A stretch of 64,000 nucleotides of DNA from Colwellia sp. MB3u-45 (GTDB lineage Bacteria > Pseudomonadota > Gammaproteobacteria > Enterobacterales > Alteromonadaceae), in the NCBI RefSeq assembly GCF_014077005.1, contig NZ_JACGVC010000052.1, positions 18,393-82,392 on the forward strand. The letters are read 5' to 3'. This document shows, piece after piece, positions 56,432 to 64,000 of the stretch. Made by a program: the position numbers and the translations under genes. The notes below the pieces were generated by a model. That model was not told the origin of the DNA. It did not search any database and saw only the letters and a program-made list of their open reading frames with translations. Within the stretch, counting starts at the first letter, position 1. Every line of letters begins with the position of its first letter.

Positions 56432-57550
56432 TTGCAAATAATGTTTAGTTTGCGAAAAACCATGGCGTTGCAGATAGTGAGTATTGTCTGCTTTATTCTA
56501 CTCACTGGCTGCACAGCAAAAAATCAGTTAAGGCAGATAGAACAAGCTGATTCTGTTATAAAATATAAAGAAAGTTTAGCTAAACCCGCACGTTTTTCTA
56601 ATTTATATCCCGGCAAAAAAAGTTACTTAATTACCTGTAAGGACAATTGTTATCAGTCCTCACCAGTCGTTGAATGTGAAACACCGGCTGAAAATTGTCG
56701 CTTTATTGGAGAACAATCGCCACCAAAGGTCAACACGGGTTTTAGCTTTCGCTGGCTTGGGCATGCCAGTTTTTATATCAAAAGTCCTGAAGGCAGTACC
56801 TTACTGCTAGACCCAGTGAGTGAACAATTTGATTGGCCAGTGAATTGGGCTTTTAAGTTAAGCGCCGGCTTTTTTCGTAATGAACCACAGTGGCCATCGC
56901 TCAGTGAAATTGGCGATGTTGACGCTGTATTGTACTCACATATTCACTATGATCATTTTAACAAAGTTGATATTGAAAAAATTGGCACCGATGCGCAATA
57001 TTTTGTGCCTTCAGGTTTTGCAGCGCATTTTCCCAATAACGGCTATCGCATTAATGAAATGGCTTGGTTTTCAAAAACGACATTAGCCGAGTTGAACATT
57101 AACTTTGTGCCTGCACATCATTTTAGTAGTCGAATTTTAGTGCCTTATTTATACGAAGATAAAGATGTTACGCTTTGGGGTGGCTGGGTTATCGAACACC
57201 AAGGTCAACGCATATTTTTTGCAGGCGATACCGGATATTCTGAGCATTTTAAAGATATTCAACAGCGTTATGGTGATATGGATGTTTGCTTGATGCCTAT
57301 TGCTTCGTATTTTCATCAAGAAAATAGTGCATGGTATCGCTATGTTCACACCACGCCCGAAGATGCTTTAATAGCCGCGCAAGCGCTAAACTGTAAAGTC
57401 ATGATTCCATGGGGTTATGGCAATAATAGCTGGAAAATGGGTGATCATAGTTCCCATTCGCCGTTATTACGCTTATTAAAAATGCATAAAGCAATGAACT
57501 CGCCAATACCTCTACATATTTTAAACGAAGGTGAAGAAGTTACCTTTTAG
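56432..57550 (+). CDS. MBL-fold lipoprotein (UlaG/NAPE-PLD-like)
   Basis: A 372-residue lipoprotein with lipobox LLTGC (Cys 27) and a metallo-beta-lactamase fold: RWLGHASF, SHIHYDHFN (HxHxDH), PAHHFSSR and FAGDTGYSEHF. It belongs to the UlaG/NAPE-phospholipase D-like hydrolases. TTG 56432 is used, with AGGAG eight bases before. An envelope hydrolase; substrate unknown. Confidence 0.88.
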   Translation: MQIMFSLRKTMALQIVSIVCFILLTGCTAKNQLRQIEQADSVIKYKESLAKPARFSNLYPGKKSYLITCKDNCYQSSPVVECETPAENCRFIGEQSPPKVNTGFSFRWLGHASFYIKSPEGSTLLLDPVSEQFDWPVNWAFKLSAGFFRNEPQWPSLSEIGDVDAVLYSHIHYDHFNKVDIEKIGTDAQYFVPSGFAAHFPNNGYRINEMAWFSKTTLAELNINFVPAHHFSSRILVPYLYEDKDVTLWGGWVIEHQGQRIFFAGDTGYSEHFKDIQQRYGDMDVCLMPIASYFHQENSAWYRYVHTTPEDALIAAQALNCKVMIPWGYGNNSWKMGDHSSHSPLLRLLKMHKAMNSPIPLHILNEGEEVTF

Positions 57551-57712
57551 CAGCAGCTATGCTTAAATTTATTCAACACGCTTACTGGTTGAATAAAGGC
57601 TAGTTAAGCTCAGTTTTAATCATCACAATTTTAGTATGGCCAATGTTTTTAATATGGTACGTGGCGGCGTGCAGGTATAAAGTTTGTCGGTTAGTGGCTA
57701 TCAGGTTTACTC

Positions 57713-57864
57713 GCTTGGTTGGGCTTAAATTCATCAAGTTAAATAAAATTTAACTTTCTTCAGCACAAATGCCGATAAACAAAAACAACAGCCACTGCAG
57801 ATATTTATTGGCCCATTACTTTGATCGCCCGCTAAACGTTTGATGGACTGAATTCCGACCTACA
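57713..57864. repeat. REP-pair element, copy 1 (degenerate)
   Basis: The left end is decayed (CTTGGTTGGGCTTAAATT); the right end GATGGACTGAATTCCGACCT is closer. The interior AAATTTAACTT and CTGCAGAT anchor the match. Confidence 0.7.
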
Positions 57865-57948
57865 AAAGACCGATAAAAGATCTACAAAAGATAGACAAAA
57901 GATCGAAAAAACAATTATCCAAAACTATATTATCACCCGTAGGCCCTA

Positions 57949-58099
57949 TGTAGGTTGGACTTTAGTCCATCAGGTTAAATGAAATTTAACTTTTTTGGTA
58001 TTAAGATGGCTCAACAAAAAAAGACCTGCTGCAGATTTATTATTAACCCATTGCCTTGATCGTCGGCTAAGCGTTTGACGGACTGAAGTCCGATCTACA
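57949..58099. repeat. REP-pair element, copy 2
   Basis: Left TGTAGGTTGGACTTTAGTCC, right GACGGACTGAAGTCCGATCT. Preceded by AATTATCC...TATCACCCGTAGG, which also lies before the adk-side copies. Confidence 0.85.
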
Positions 58100-58209
58100 A
58101 AAGATCTATAAAACAATTGCCTAACATACTCCTTCCTCTCTAGACTTTTAAAAATAAGACTTCATAACTTAACATCCTTGTTGTCGAACAGAGCGTTTTA
58201 ATTAAACAT

Positions 58210-59400
58210 CTATAAATTATTAGCAATTTGGTTATGAGTCATTAAATTATTTTTCGCATATTTGAGTAATAATATGCCACATAGAACAATAAAAGCGGTT
58301 AAATACAGTGCCGCGTTATAATTGCTAAATTGCGCGATTAACGCGACACAATAAAGTGGTGCAACTACTTGTCCAACGCCATAAGCGGCGGTAATTACCC
58401 CCATGATAAACACAGGATTTTTACCGGCTAATTGACCACCAAAATTCATAAACAGTGAAACAAGGCCAATAAAGGTGCCACCGTATAACACGCCACTGAG
58501 TAAATTAAGCCATATATTGGCAGAGAAGGTCGGGATTAAAATAGCAATGACCTGCAGTGCCATCGCCACCATCATAATGTCGATACTATTGAACCTGTGT
58601 GCTAAACGCATCCAAATAATGCAAGAAGGAATACCCGCTAAACCAACCGCTAACCAAGCATAGCCACCATAACCCGCTAACCCTGGCAGTGAGTTTACTA
58701 TGTCAGGAAGAAAGGTCGCTTGTACCACCATGCCAACACCTTCGGTGAAGTAGGCCAGCGCTAACACAATCACCAGTGGCGTAAATAACGATTTATCAAA
58801 TTTGTGGCTAATAACTTTGTCAGCCCCTTGCTTGTCAAAACTGAGAATATAGGCGGAATAGCAGGCGAATATTACCCCCGCAATCGCTAAAGCTAACCAA
58901 GCATGTTGCCAATTGTCACTATAGGAAAAAACACTGCGCATGATTAAGTCAGACACCAATATTGAAAAACCTAAACCACTAAAGTGTATACCCATTGCTT
59001 TGGTTTTATTGGTATTTTGTAGTTTTGACATCACGATGGCAGAGCCAACCACTAATGCCATCGCCGCGCCAAAGCCGGCAAATAGGCGAGACAGTAGCCA
59101 AATAGTATTGTTTTCGGTAAAAGCCAGTACCAGTGATGTGATAACACACAAGGCTAAGCCAATGCGGAAAAATTTCACTTTGGCATGAATATCTTTAATA
59201 AAAATTGAGAAAATTGAACCCGATAAATAACCAACATAGTTAATTGACGCAAGTACACCGGCGAAAGCGATACTGAGGTGGTTTTCCAACATAGATGGCA
59301 GTAATGAGGTAAAGGCAAAACGCGCGACGCCAACACCAACGACTAAGGCTAGAATGCCAGCCAATAAGATCGCGGCATTGTTATTTCGATCAAGCAACAT
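58210..59400 (-). CDS. YbfB/YjiJ family MFS transporter
   Basis: A 396-residue MFS protein with twelve helices and the family start VVGVGVARFAFTSLLP and YGVGQVVAPLY near the end. AGGAA precedes the ATG. Substrate unknown. It lies on the minus strand inside the recR-htpG interval. Confidence 0.88.
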   Translation of the reverse strand: MLLDRNNNAAILLAGILALVVGVGVARFAFTSLLPSMLENHLSIAFAGVLASINYVGYLSGSIFSIFIKDIHAKVKFFRIGLALCVITSLVLAFTENNTIWLLSRLFAGFGAAMALVVGSAIVMSKLQNTNKTKAMGIHFSGLGFSILVSDLIMRSVFSYSDNWQHAWLALAIAGVIFACYSAYILSFDKQGADKVISHKFDKSLFTPLVIVLALAYFTEGVGMVVQATFLPDIVNSLPGLAGYGGYAWLAVGLAGIPSCIIWMRLAHRFNSIDIMMVAMALQVIAILIPTFSANIWLNLLSGVLYGGTFIGLVSLFMNFGGQLAGKNPVFIMGVITAAYGVGQVVAPLYCVALIAQFSNYNAALYLTAFIVLCGILLLKYAKNNLMTHNQIANNL

Positions 59401-59749
59401 GTTAAATTCCTGTGTTATCGCTTACGGTCAATACTGATGAAAAGACAGTAACTGAGCCAGTTTTGGTCGTTAGAGCACAAACAAGCTAATGCTCTAATGT
59501 AAGGACAGAAGTCACTGAAAGCAAATCATTATTTGTTATTAAGAGTATATAAAAATAGCGAGAAATAAAATTAAAGCCAAGCAATGATAAAGTCGAACAG
59601 AACTATTATCTCTGATGTTTTTTTAATTTCTTGCTTGAAAACCTTATCGCTACCCCCACATGTTAACTATCGAGTGGGTATTGGATAATGATGTTTAATA
59701 TTCACGATAAACAATCATTTTAATGTTAGTTAGAGTAGGAAGTTTCCAG
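59401..59749. other. Divergent promoter region of YbfB-type gene and htpG
   Basis: Holds the htpG heat-shock promoter (59634-59661) and the ribosome site AGGAA at 59737-59741. Nothing else recognised. Confidence 0.6.
59634..59661 (+). promoter_or_regulatory. Sigma-32-type heat-shock promoter of htpG
   Basis: CTTGAAA at 59634-59640, a 13-base spacer and CCCCACAT at 59654-59661 match the RpoH consensus (CTTGAAA-N13-15-CCCCATnT). About 90 bases before the htpG ATG. Confidence 0.85.
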
Positions 59750-61711
59750 ATGTCTGAGACAGGCCAAAAAGAAGTTCACGGTTTTCAAACCGAAGTAAAG
59801 CAACTATTACAGTTGATGATCCACTCACTTTATTCAAATAAAGAAATATTCTTACGCGAGTTAGTTTCAAACGCTGCTGATGCCGCTGATAAATTACGTT
59901 TTAAAGCATTATCGAATGCTGATTTATATGAAGGTGACGGTGATTTACGTGTGCGAGTAAGTTGCGATAAAGAAAACAATACTCTGACTATTTCTGATAA
60001 CGGTATTGGTATGACACATGACCAAATCGTTGAGCATTTAGGTACTATTGCTAAATCAGGTACTGCTGAATTTTTCTCACAACTTTCTGGTGATCAAGCG
60101 TCTGACTCACAATTAATTGGTCAATTTGGTGTTGGCTTTTACTCAGCATTTATCGTTGCTGACTCGGTCACTGTACGTTCACGTGCTGCCGGCGTTGATG
60201 CTTTGGAAGGTGTTGAATGGACAAGTGCTGGTGAAGGTGAATTCACTACCGCTAAAATTGAAAAAACCAACCGTGGTACCGACATTATTCTTCACTTAAA
60301 AGAAGAAGAAAGTGAGTATGCTGATGATTGGCGTTTAAAAACTATTGTTACTAAGTATTCAGACCATATCTCTGTTTCAGTTGAAATGTTAACACCAGAA
60401 GTACCGGGTGTTGACGCGATTGAAGAAGTAAAAGATGATGAAGGTGAAGTAACAAAACCAGCCGTTGAAGCACGCGACGCTGTTCCTGCTATATGGGAGC
60501 CTGTGAACAAAGCCACCGCACTTTGGACACGAGAAAAGTCTGAGATTACTGACGAAGAATATAAAGAGTTTTATAAGCATGTATCACATGACTTTGGTGA
60601 CCCACTTTTATGGGAACATAATAAAGTAGAAGGTAAAACTGAATATACTTCATTACTTTACATTCCATCTAAAGCCCCGTTTGATATGCATAACCGTGAG
60701 AAACAGCATGGTTTAAAATTATTTGTTCAACGTGTGTTTATTATGGATGACGCCGAGCAATTCATGCCAAGTTATTTACGTTTTGTAAAAGGCTTATTGG
60801 ACTCAAATGATTTGCCTTTAAACGTATCACGTGAAATTTTACAAGATAATAAAATCACGCAAGCCATACGTAAGGGTTGTACTAAACGTGTTTTAAAAAT
60901 GCTTGAAAAATTGGGCAACAAAGATGCTGAGCAATATCAACTATTCTGGAACGAATTTGGTCAAGTATTAAAAGAAGGTCCAGCAGAAGATTCTTCTAAT
61001 AAAGATGCTATTGCTAAACTCATGCGTTTTGCTTCTACTCATGAAGATAACAGCTTGCAAAGTGTTTCACTTGCGCAATACGTTGAACGGATGAAAGAAG
61101 GCCAAGATAAAGTTTATTATGTCGTTGCTGATAGTTTTGAAGCGGCTAAAAACAGCCCTCATCTAGAAGTGTTCCGCAAAAAGGGCATTGAAGTATTATT
61201 GATGGCTGACCGAATTGATGAATGGTTAGTGAGCCATCTAACTGAGTTTGATGGTAAGCAATTACAATCAGTTACCCGTGGTGGTTTAGACTTAGGTGAT
61301 ATGGATGATGCTGAAACGAAAGAAGCACAAGAAAAACTTGAGCAAGAATTCGACTCAGTTGTTATTCGTATAAAAGCTGCGCTTGCAGGTAAAGCCAAAG
61401 ACGTTAAAATATCACAACGCTTAACCGATTCACCGGCTTGTATTGTTGCTGATGAACATGATATGAGCAGCCAAATGATGAAGTTGATGCAATCAGTGGG
61501 TCAAGAAGTACCAGATTCATTGCCAATTTTTGAAATTAACGCTGAGCATGATTTGATCAAGCACGTTGCTGAAGAGCAAGACGATGAAAAGTTCACACAA
61601 TGGACTGAAGTTTTATTTGAACAAGCCATGTTGGCAGAGCGCGGCAGTTTGAAAGACCCAGCAACTTTTGTTGCTCGTTTGAACAAACTAATGTTGAGCC
61701 TAACTAAATAA
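59750..61711 (+). CDS. htpG: Chaperone HtpG (Hsp90)
   Basis: A 653-residue bacterial Hsp90. GHKL ATPase N-domain ([34 protein letters not shown]), middle domain ([21 protein letters not shown]) and C-terminal dimer domain. An acidic insert around [15 protein letters not shown] lengthens it versus E. coli (624). ATG 59750 with AGGAA upstream; an earlier TTG-like frame start at 59723 is unlikely. Heat-shock promoter present. Confidence 0.97.
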   Translation: MSETGQKEVHGFQTEVKQLLQLMIHSLYSNKEIFLRELVSNAADAADKLRFKALSNADLYEGDGDLRVRVSCDKENNTLTISDNGIGMTHDQIVEHLGTIAKSGTAEFFSQLSGDQASDSQLIGQFGVGFYSAFIVADSVTVRSRAAGVDALEGVEWTSAGEGEFTTAKIEKTNRGTDIILHLKEEESEYADDWRLKTIVTKYSDHISVSVEMLTPEVPGVDAIEEVKDDEGEVTKPAVEARDAVPAIWEPVNKATALWTREKSEITDEEYKEFYKHVSHDFGDPLLWEHNKVEGKTEYTSLLYIPSKAPFDMHNREKQHGLKLFVQRVFIMDDAEQFMPSYLRFVKGLLDSNDLPLNVSREILQDNKITQAIRKGCTKRVLKMLEKLGNKDAEQYQLFWNEFGQVLKEGPAEDSSNKDAIAKLMRFASTHEDNSLQSVSLAQYVERMKEGQDKVYYVVADSFEAAKNSPHLEVFRKKGIEVLLMADRIDEWLVSHLTEFDGKQLQSVTRGGLDLGDMDDAETKEAQEKLEQEFDSVVIRIKAALAGKAKDVKISQRLTDSPACIVADEHDMSSQMMKLMQSVGQEVPDSLPIFEINAEHDLIKHVAEEQDDEKFTQWTEVLFEQAMLAERGSLKDPATFVARLNKLMLSLTK

Positions 61712-61776
61712 ACTGCAGTTAGGTTAAATAATGATCTAGGTCATATTATCATTCGACTATCATTAGACTTTAGTCA

Positions 61777-61806
61777 AAAAAAGGAGCTTTTTAGCTCCTT
61801 TTTTGT
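61777..61806 (+). terminator. Terminator of htpG
   Basis: 12-bp stem AAAAAAGGAGCT/AGCTCCTTTTTT with TTTT loop and T run. Confidence 0.9.
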
Positions 61807-61904
61807 TTTTTTGCACTGCTAGCTACTTGTTTGAAGCCCTTTGAATATGTATAGTGTTTGCTCTTTCACAATACTAATTCATTAATTAAATAGGGTTATA
61901 CTAA

Positions 61905-62549
<645 letters not shown>

Positions 62550-62581
62550 GTTAAGCACTGAATGCTAAGTTATGAAATATG

Positions 62582-62606
62582 AAGCTCGCTTATGCGAGCT
62601 TTTTTA
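62582..62606 (+). terminator. Terminator of adk
   Basis: 8-bp stem AAGCTCGC/GCGAGCTT with a TTAT loop and T6. Confidence 0.9.
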
Positions 62607-62655
62607 TGTTTAGTATGAAGGGATTTTTTTGTGCCAAATAAAATCTAAGGCTTTA

Positions 62656-62800
62656 TGTAGGCTGGACTTCAGTCCATCAGGTTTAATGAAATTTAACTTT
62701 TTTACTATCAAGACAGACAAAAATAAAACCTGCTGCAGATGTTTATTGCTTATCTAATTAACAGTTCGCTTAGCGTTGACGGACTAAAGTCCGCCCTACA
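62656..62800. repeat. REP-pair element, copy 3
   Basis: Left TGTAGGCTGGACTTCAGTCC, right GACGGACTAAAGTCCGCCCT. Confidence 0.88.
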
Positions 62801-62869
62801 AAAAAATAACAAAAACCACAAAAACAACAAAACAATTATCCAGCGCTAGATTATCACCCGTAGGCTTTA

Positions 62870-63015
62870 TGTAGGGTGGACTTCAGTCCATCAGGTTAAA
62901 TGAAATTTAACTTTCTCTGCTATCAAGACAGACAAAAATAAAACTTGCTGCAGATGTTTATTGCTTATCAAATTAACAGTTCGCTTAGAGTTGACGGACT
63001 AAAGTCCGACCTACA
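62870..63015. repeat. REP-pair element, copy 4
   Basis: Left TGTAGGGTGGACTTCAGTCC, right GACGGACTAAAGTCCGACCT. Near-identical to copies 3 and 5 including flanks. Confidence 0.9.
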
Positions 63016-63084
63016 AAAAAATAACAAAAACCACAAAAACAACAAAACAATTATCCAGCGCTAGATGGTCACCTTTAGGCTTTA

Positions 63085-63230
63085 TGTAGGGTGGACTTCA
63101 GTCCATCAGGTTAAATGAAATTTAACTTTTTTTGCTATCAAGACAGACAAAAGTAAAACTTGCTGCAGATGTTTATTGCTTCTCTAATTAACAGCTCGCT
63201 TAGAGTTGACGGACTGAAGTCCGACCTACA
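63085..63230. repeat. REP-pair element, copy 5
   Basis: Left TGTAGGGTGGACTTCAGTCC, right GACGGACTGAAGTCCGACCT, the most symmetric ends of the five. Confidence 0.9.
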
Positions 63231-63358
63231 AAAAAATCACACCGGGCTATATTGTTACCCTTAGGCAGGTTGGTGAGAAAGAACGGTGATATAGCTGATA
63301 AAATCTACCTAGTGCTTAAACCTTTGCTAAAGCGTTAATTCTACCTTTATTACATGTT

Positions 63359-63850
63359 TTAATGGGTTTTTAGCATGCCAATATGGGGGATATCATCCTC
63401 TAAATACATTTCACTGACACGTTCAAAACCGTGCTGATTATAGTACTTCTCTAAATGTTCTTGAGCTGATATTTTCACGGTGTCATTTGGGAAAAACTTT
63501 AGGCATTCAACTAAACCGACTCGCATTAGTTCGTGACCAAGCCCGATACCACGGGCACATGAGGCAGTAACGACACGACCAATACTAATGTTATCTGGAT
63601 AGGTTAAGCCTTTGGGTAAAATACGTAAATATGCGGTCATAACACCGTCTTGATAGCAAAATAGATGTTGGGTTTGTGGGTGGCGATCGTGATCGTCTAA
63701 GTCAGGATAAAAACAGCTTTGCTCAACAACAAAAATATCAATTCGTAATTTTAATAAATCGTAGAGTTCATCGGTGTTTAACTGTGAAAAGGTTTTGTTT
63801 TCCCAGATTATTTCTGTAGGTATAAGCGATTTTTTTAGCAAATTTTTCAT
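63359..63850 (-). CDS. ElaA-family GNAT acetyltransferase
   Basis: A 163-residue acetyltransferase of ElaA type: LRIDIFVVEQSCFYPDLDDHD, SIGRVVTASCARGIGLG and EDDIPHIGM are the hallmarks. Its ATG shares an ATGA overlap with a 35-codon frame upstream, so translation may be coupled. Substrate unknown. Confidence 0.92.
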   Translation of the reverse strand: MKNLLKKSLIPTEIIWENKTFSQLNTDELYDLLKLRIDIFVVEQSCFYPDLDDHDRHPQTQHLFCYQDGVMTAYLRILPKGLTYPDNISIGRVVTASCARGIGLGHELMRVGLVECLKFFPNDTVKISAQEHLEKYYNQHGFERVSEMYLEDDIPHIGMLKTH

Positions 63851-63954
63851 ATTTCATCATACTTTTTCATGAGGTTTAGGTGATGTACAGCCTGTACTAA
63901 GTCTTGTTTGTGACGCATTTCGTTATATACTTGCGGATAAGGTAATTGCTTCAT
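63847..63954 (-). CDS. Possible 35-residue leader protein before the ElaA-type gene
   Basis: An ATG at 63954 opens a frame MKQLPYPQVYNEMRHKQDLV through HHLNLMKKYDEI, with its TGA overlapping the ElaA ATG. A stop lies in frame just upstream. There is no clear ribosome site, and a poly-(T6A) tract lies five bases away. It could be a real small protein or a coupling leader. Composition is protein-like. Confidence 0.5.
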   Translation of the reverse strand: MKQLPYPQVYNEMRHKQDLVQAVHHLNLMKKYDEI

Positions 63955-63958
63955 GACG

Positions 63959-63993
63959 ATTTTTTATTTTTTATTTTTTATTTTTTATTTTTT
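63959..63993. repeat. Heptanucleotide microsatellite (ATTTTTT)5
   Basis: Five exact 7-bp units directly upstream of the 35-codon frame on the minus strand. Such tracts are prone to slippage. Confidence 0.9.
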
Positions 63994-64000
63994 ATTAGTT

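Larger units (their letters stand above)
57551..58209. other. Intergenic region with two REP-like elements
   Basis: Of these 659 bases, about 300 are two copies of the 150-bp element. The rest has no gene. Confidence 0.6.
62607..63358. other. Intergenic region with tandem REP-like array
   Basis: 750 bases filled mainly by three 146-bp elements at 215-bp spacing. No open frame of merit. Confidence 0.6.

Noticed and set aside
62607..63358. CRISPR array at the regularly spaced repeats after adk
   Set aside because: Repeat units are about 146 bp with inverted ends and near-identical spacers, unlike 24-40 bp repeats with unique spacers; no cas genes.

Overview
The window is a chromosomal stretch of a cold-water marine gammaproteobacterium, most likely Colwellia or a close relative in the Alteromonadales. 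This is inferred from the low GC content, gammaproteobacterial-type EfpL, YajD, YedI, ArgP/ArgO, YegD, RecR, HtpG and Adk, many c-di-GMP proteins, and AT-rich intergenic DNA full of short duplications. No rRNA, tRNA, CRISPR array, prophage or complete insertion sequence was seen. Most genes are single or in two- to four-gene units.

Layout. 0-10 kb: efpL, a lone EAL protein, gamma-glutamyltransferase, a Nudix hydrolase, an unannotated 49-codon gene, and an AttEFGH-like cassette (ATPase, fused 804-residue permease, CrtC/AttH-like lipoprotein). 10-23 kb: a sensor diguanylate cyclase, a metal-efflux region (Cys/His-rich exported peptide, CzcB-like adaptor, CzcA-like RND pump, CDF exporter; no outer-membrane channel gene), an alanine/glycine:cation symporter and a NIT-domain chemoreceptor. 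23-33 kb: a 998-residue PAS-GGDEF-EAL protein with three near-copy PAS units, a DUF962 membrane protein, yajD, yedI, hpf, a DUF6172 protein, and an acetyl-metabolism pair (CoA-transferase fused to GNAT, then an AcuC-like deacetylase). 33-49 kb: several unrecognised proteins, the divergent argO/argP pair, a GNAT and an epimerase-like protein converging on it, a GAF-GGDEF protein, yegD, a decayed gene, a viroplasmin-RNase H fusion, an lgt that looks Bacteroidota-derived, and a YdhF-like reductase. 49-64 kb: a U32 protein, a GST, a PH-domain protein, a DUF3565 protein, a def-MFS pair, then recR, an MBL-fold lipoprotein, a YbfB-type MFS protein, htpG and adk, and an ElaA-type acetyltransferase.

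Repeats. Two families stand out. One is a roughly 150-bp element whose ends each form a REP-like hairpin (GGACTtcAGTCC core), in two copies after the MBL gene and three tandem copies after adk. The other is a roughly 160-bp MITE-like element with TACCAAT-type inverted ends, in two copies at 33 and 43 kb. A 7-bp microsatellite sits directly before a small open frame coupled to the ElaA-type gene at the right edge.

Functional themes are c-di-GMP signalling (four proteins), metal export, protein quality control and translation (EfpL, HPF, HtpG, YegD, Def), and acyl/acetyl transfer. The htpG gene has a good sigma-32-type promoter. No wholly new multi-gene system could be established. The best candidates for new biology are the REP-like arrays, the CoA-transferase-GNAT/deacetylase pair, the fused Att exporter, the PAS triplication, and the unassigned proteins at 34-37 kb.
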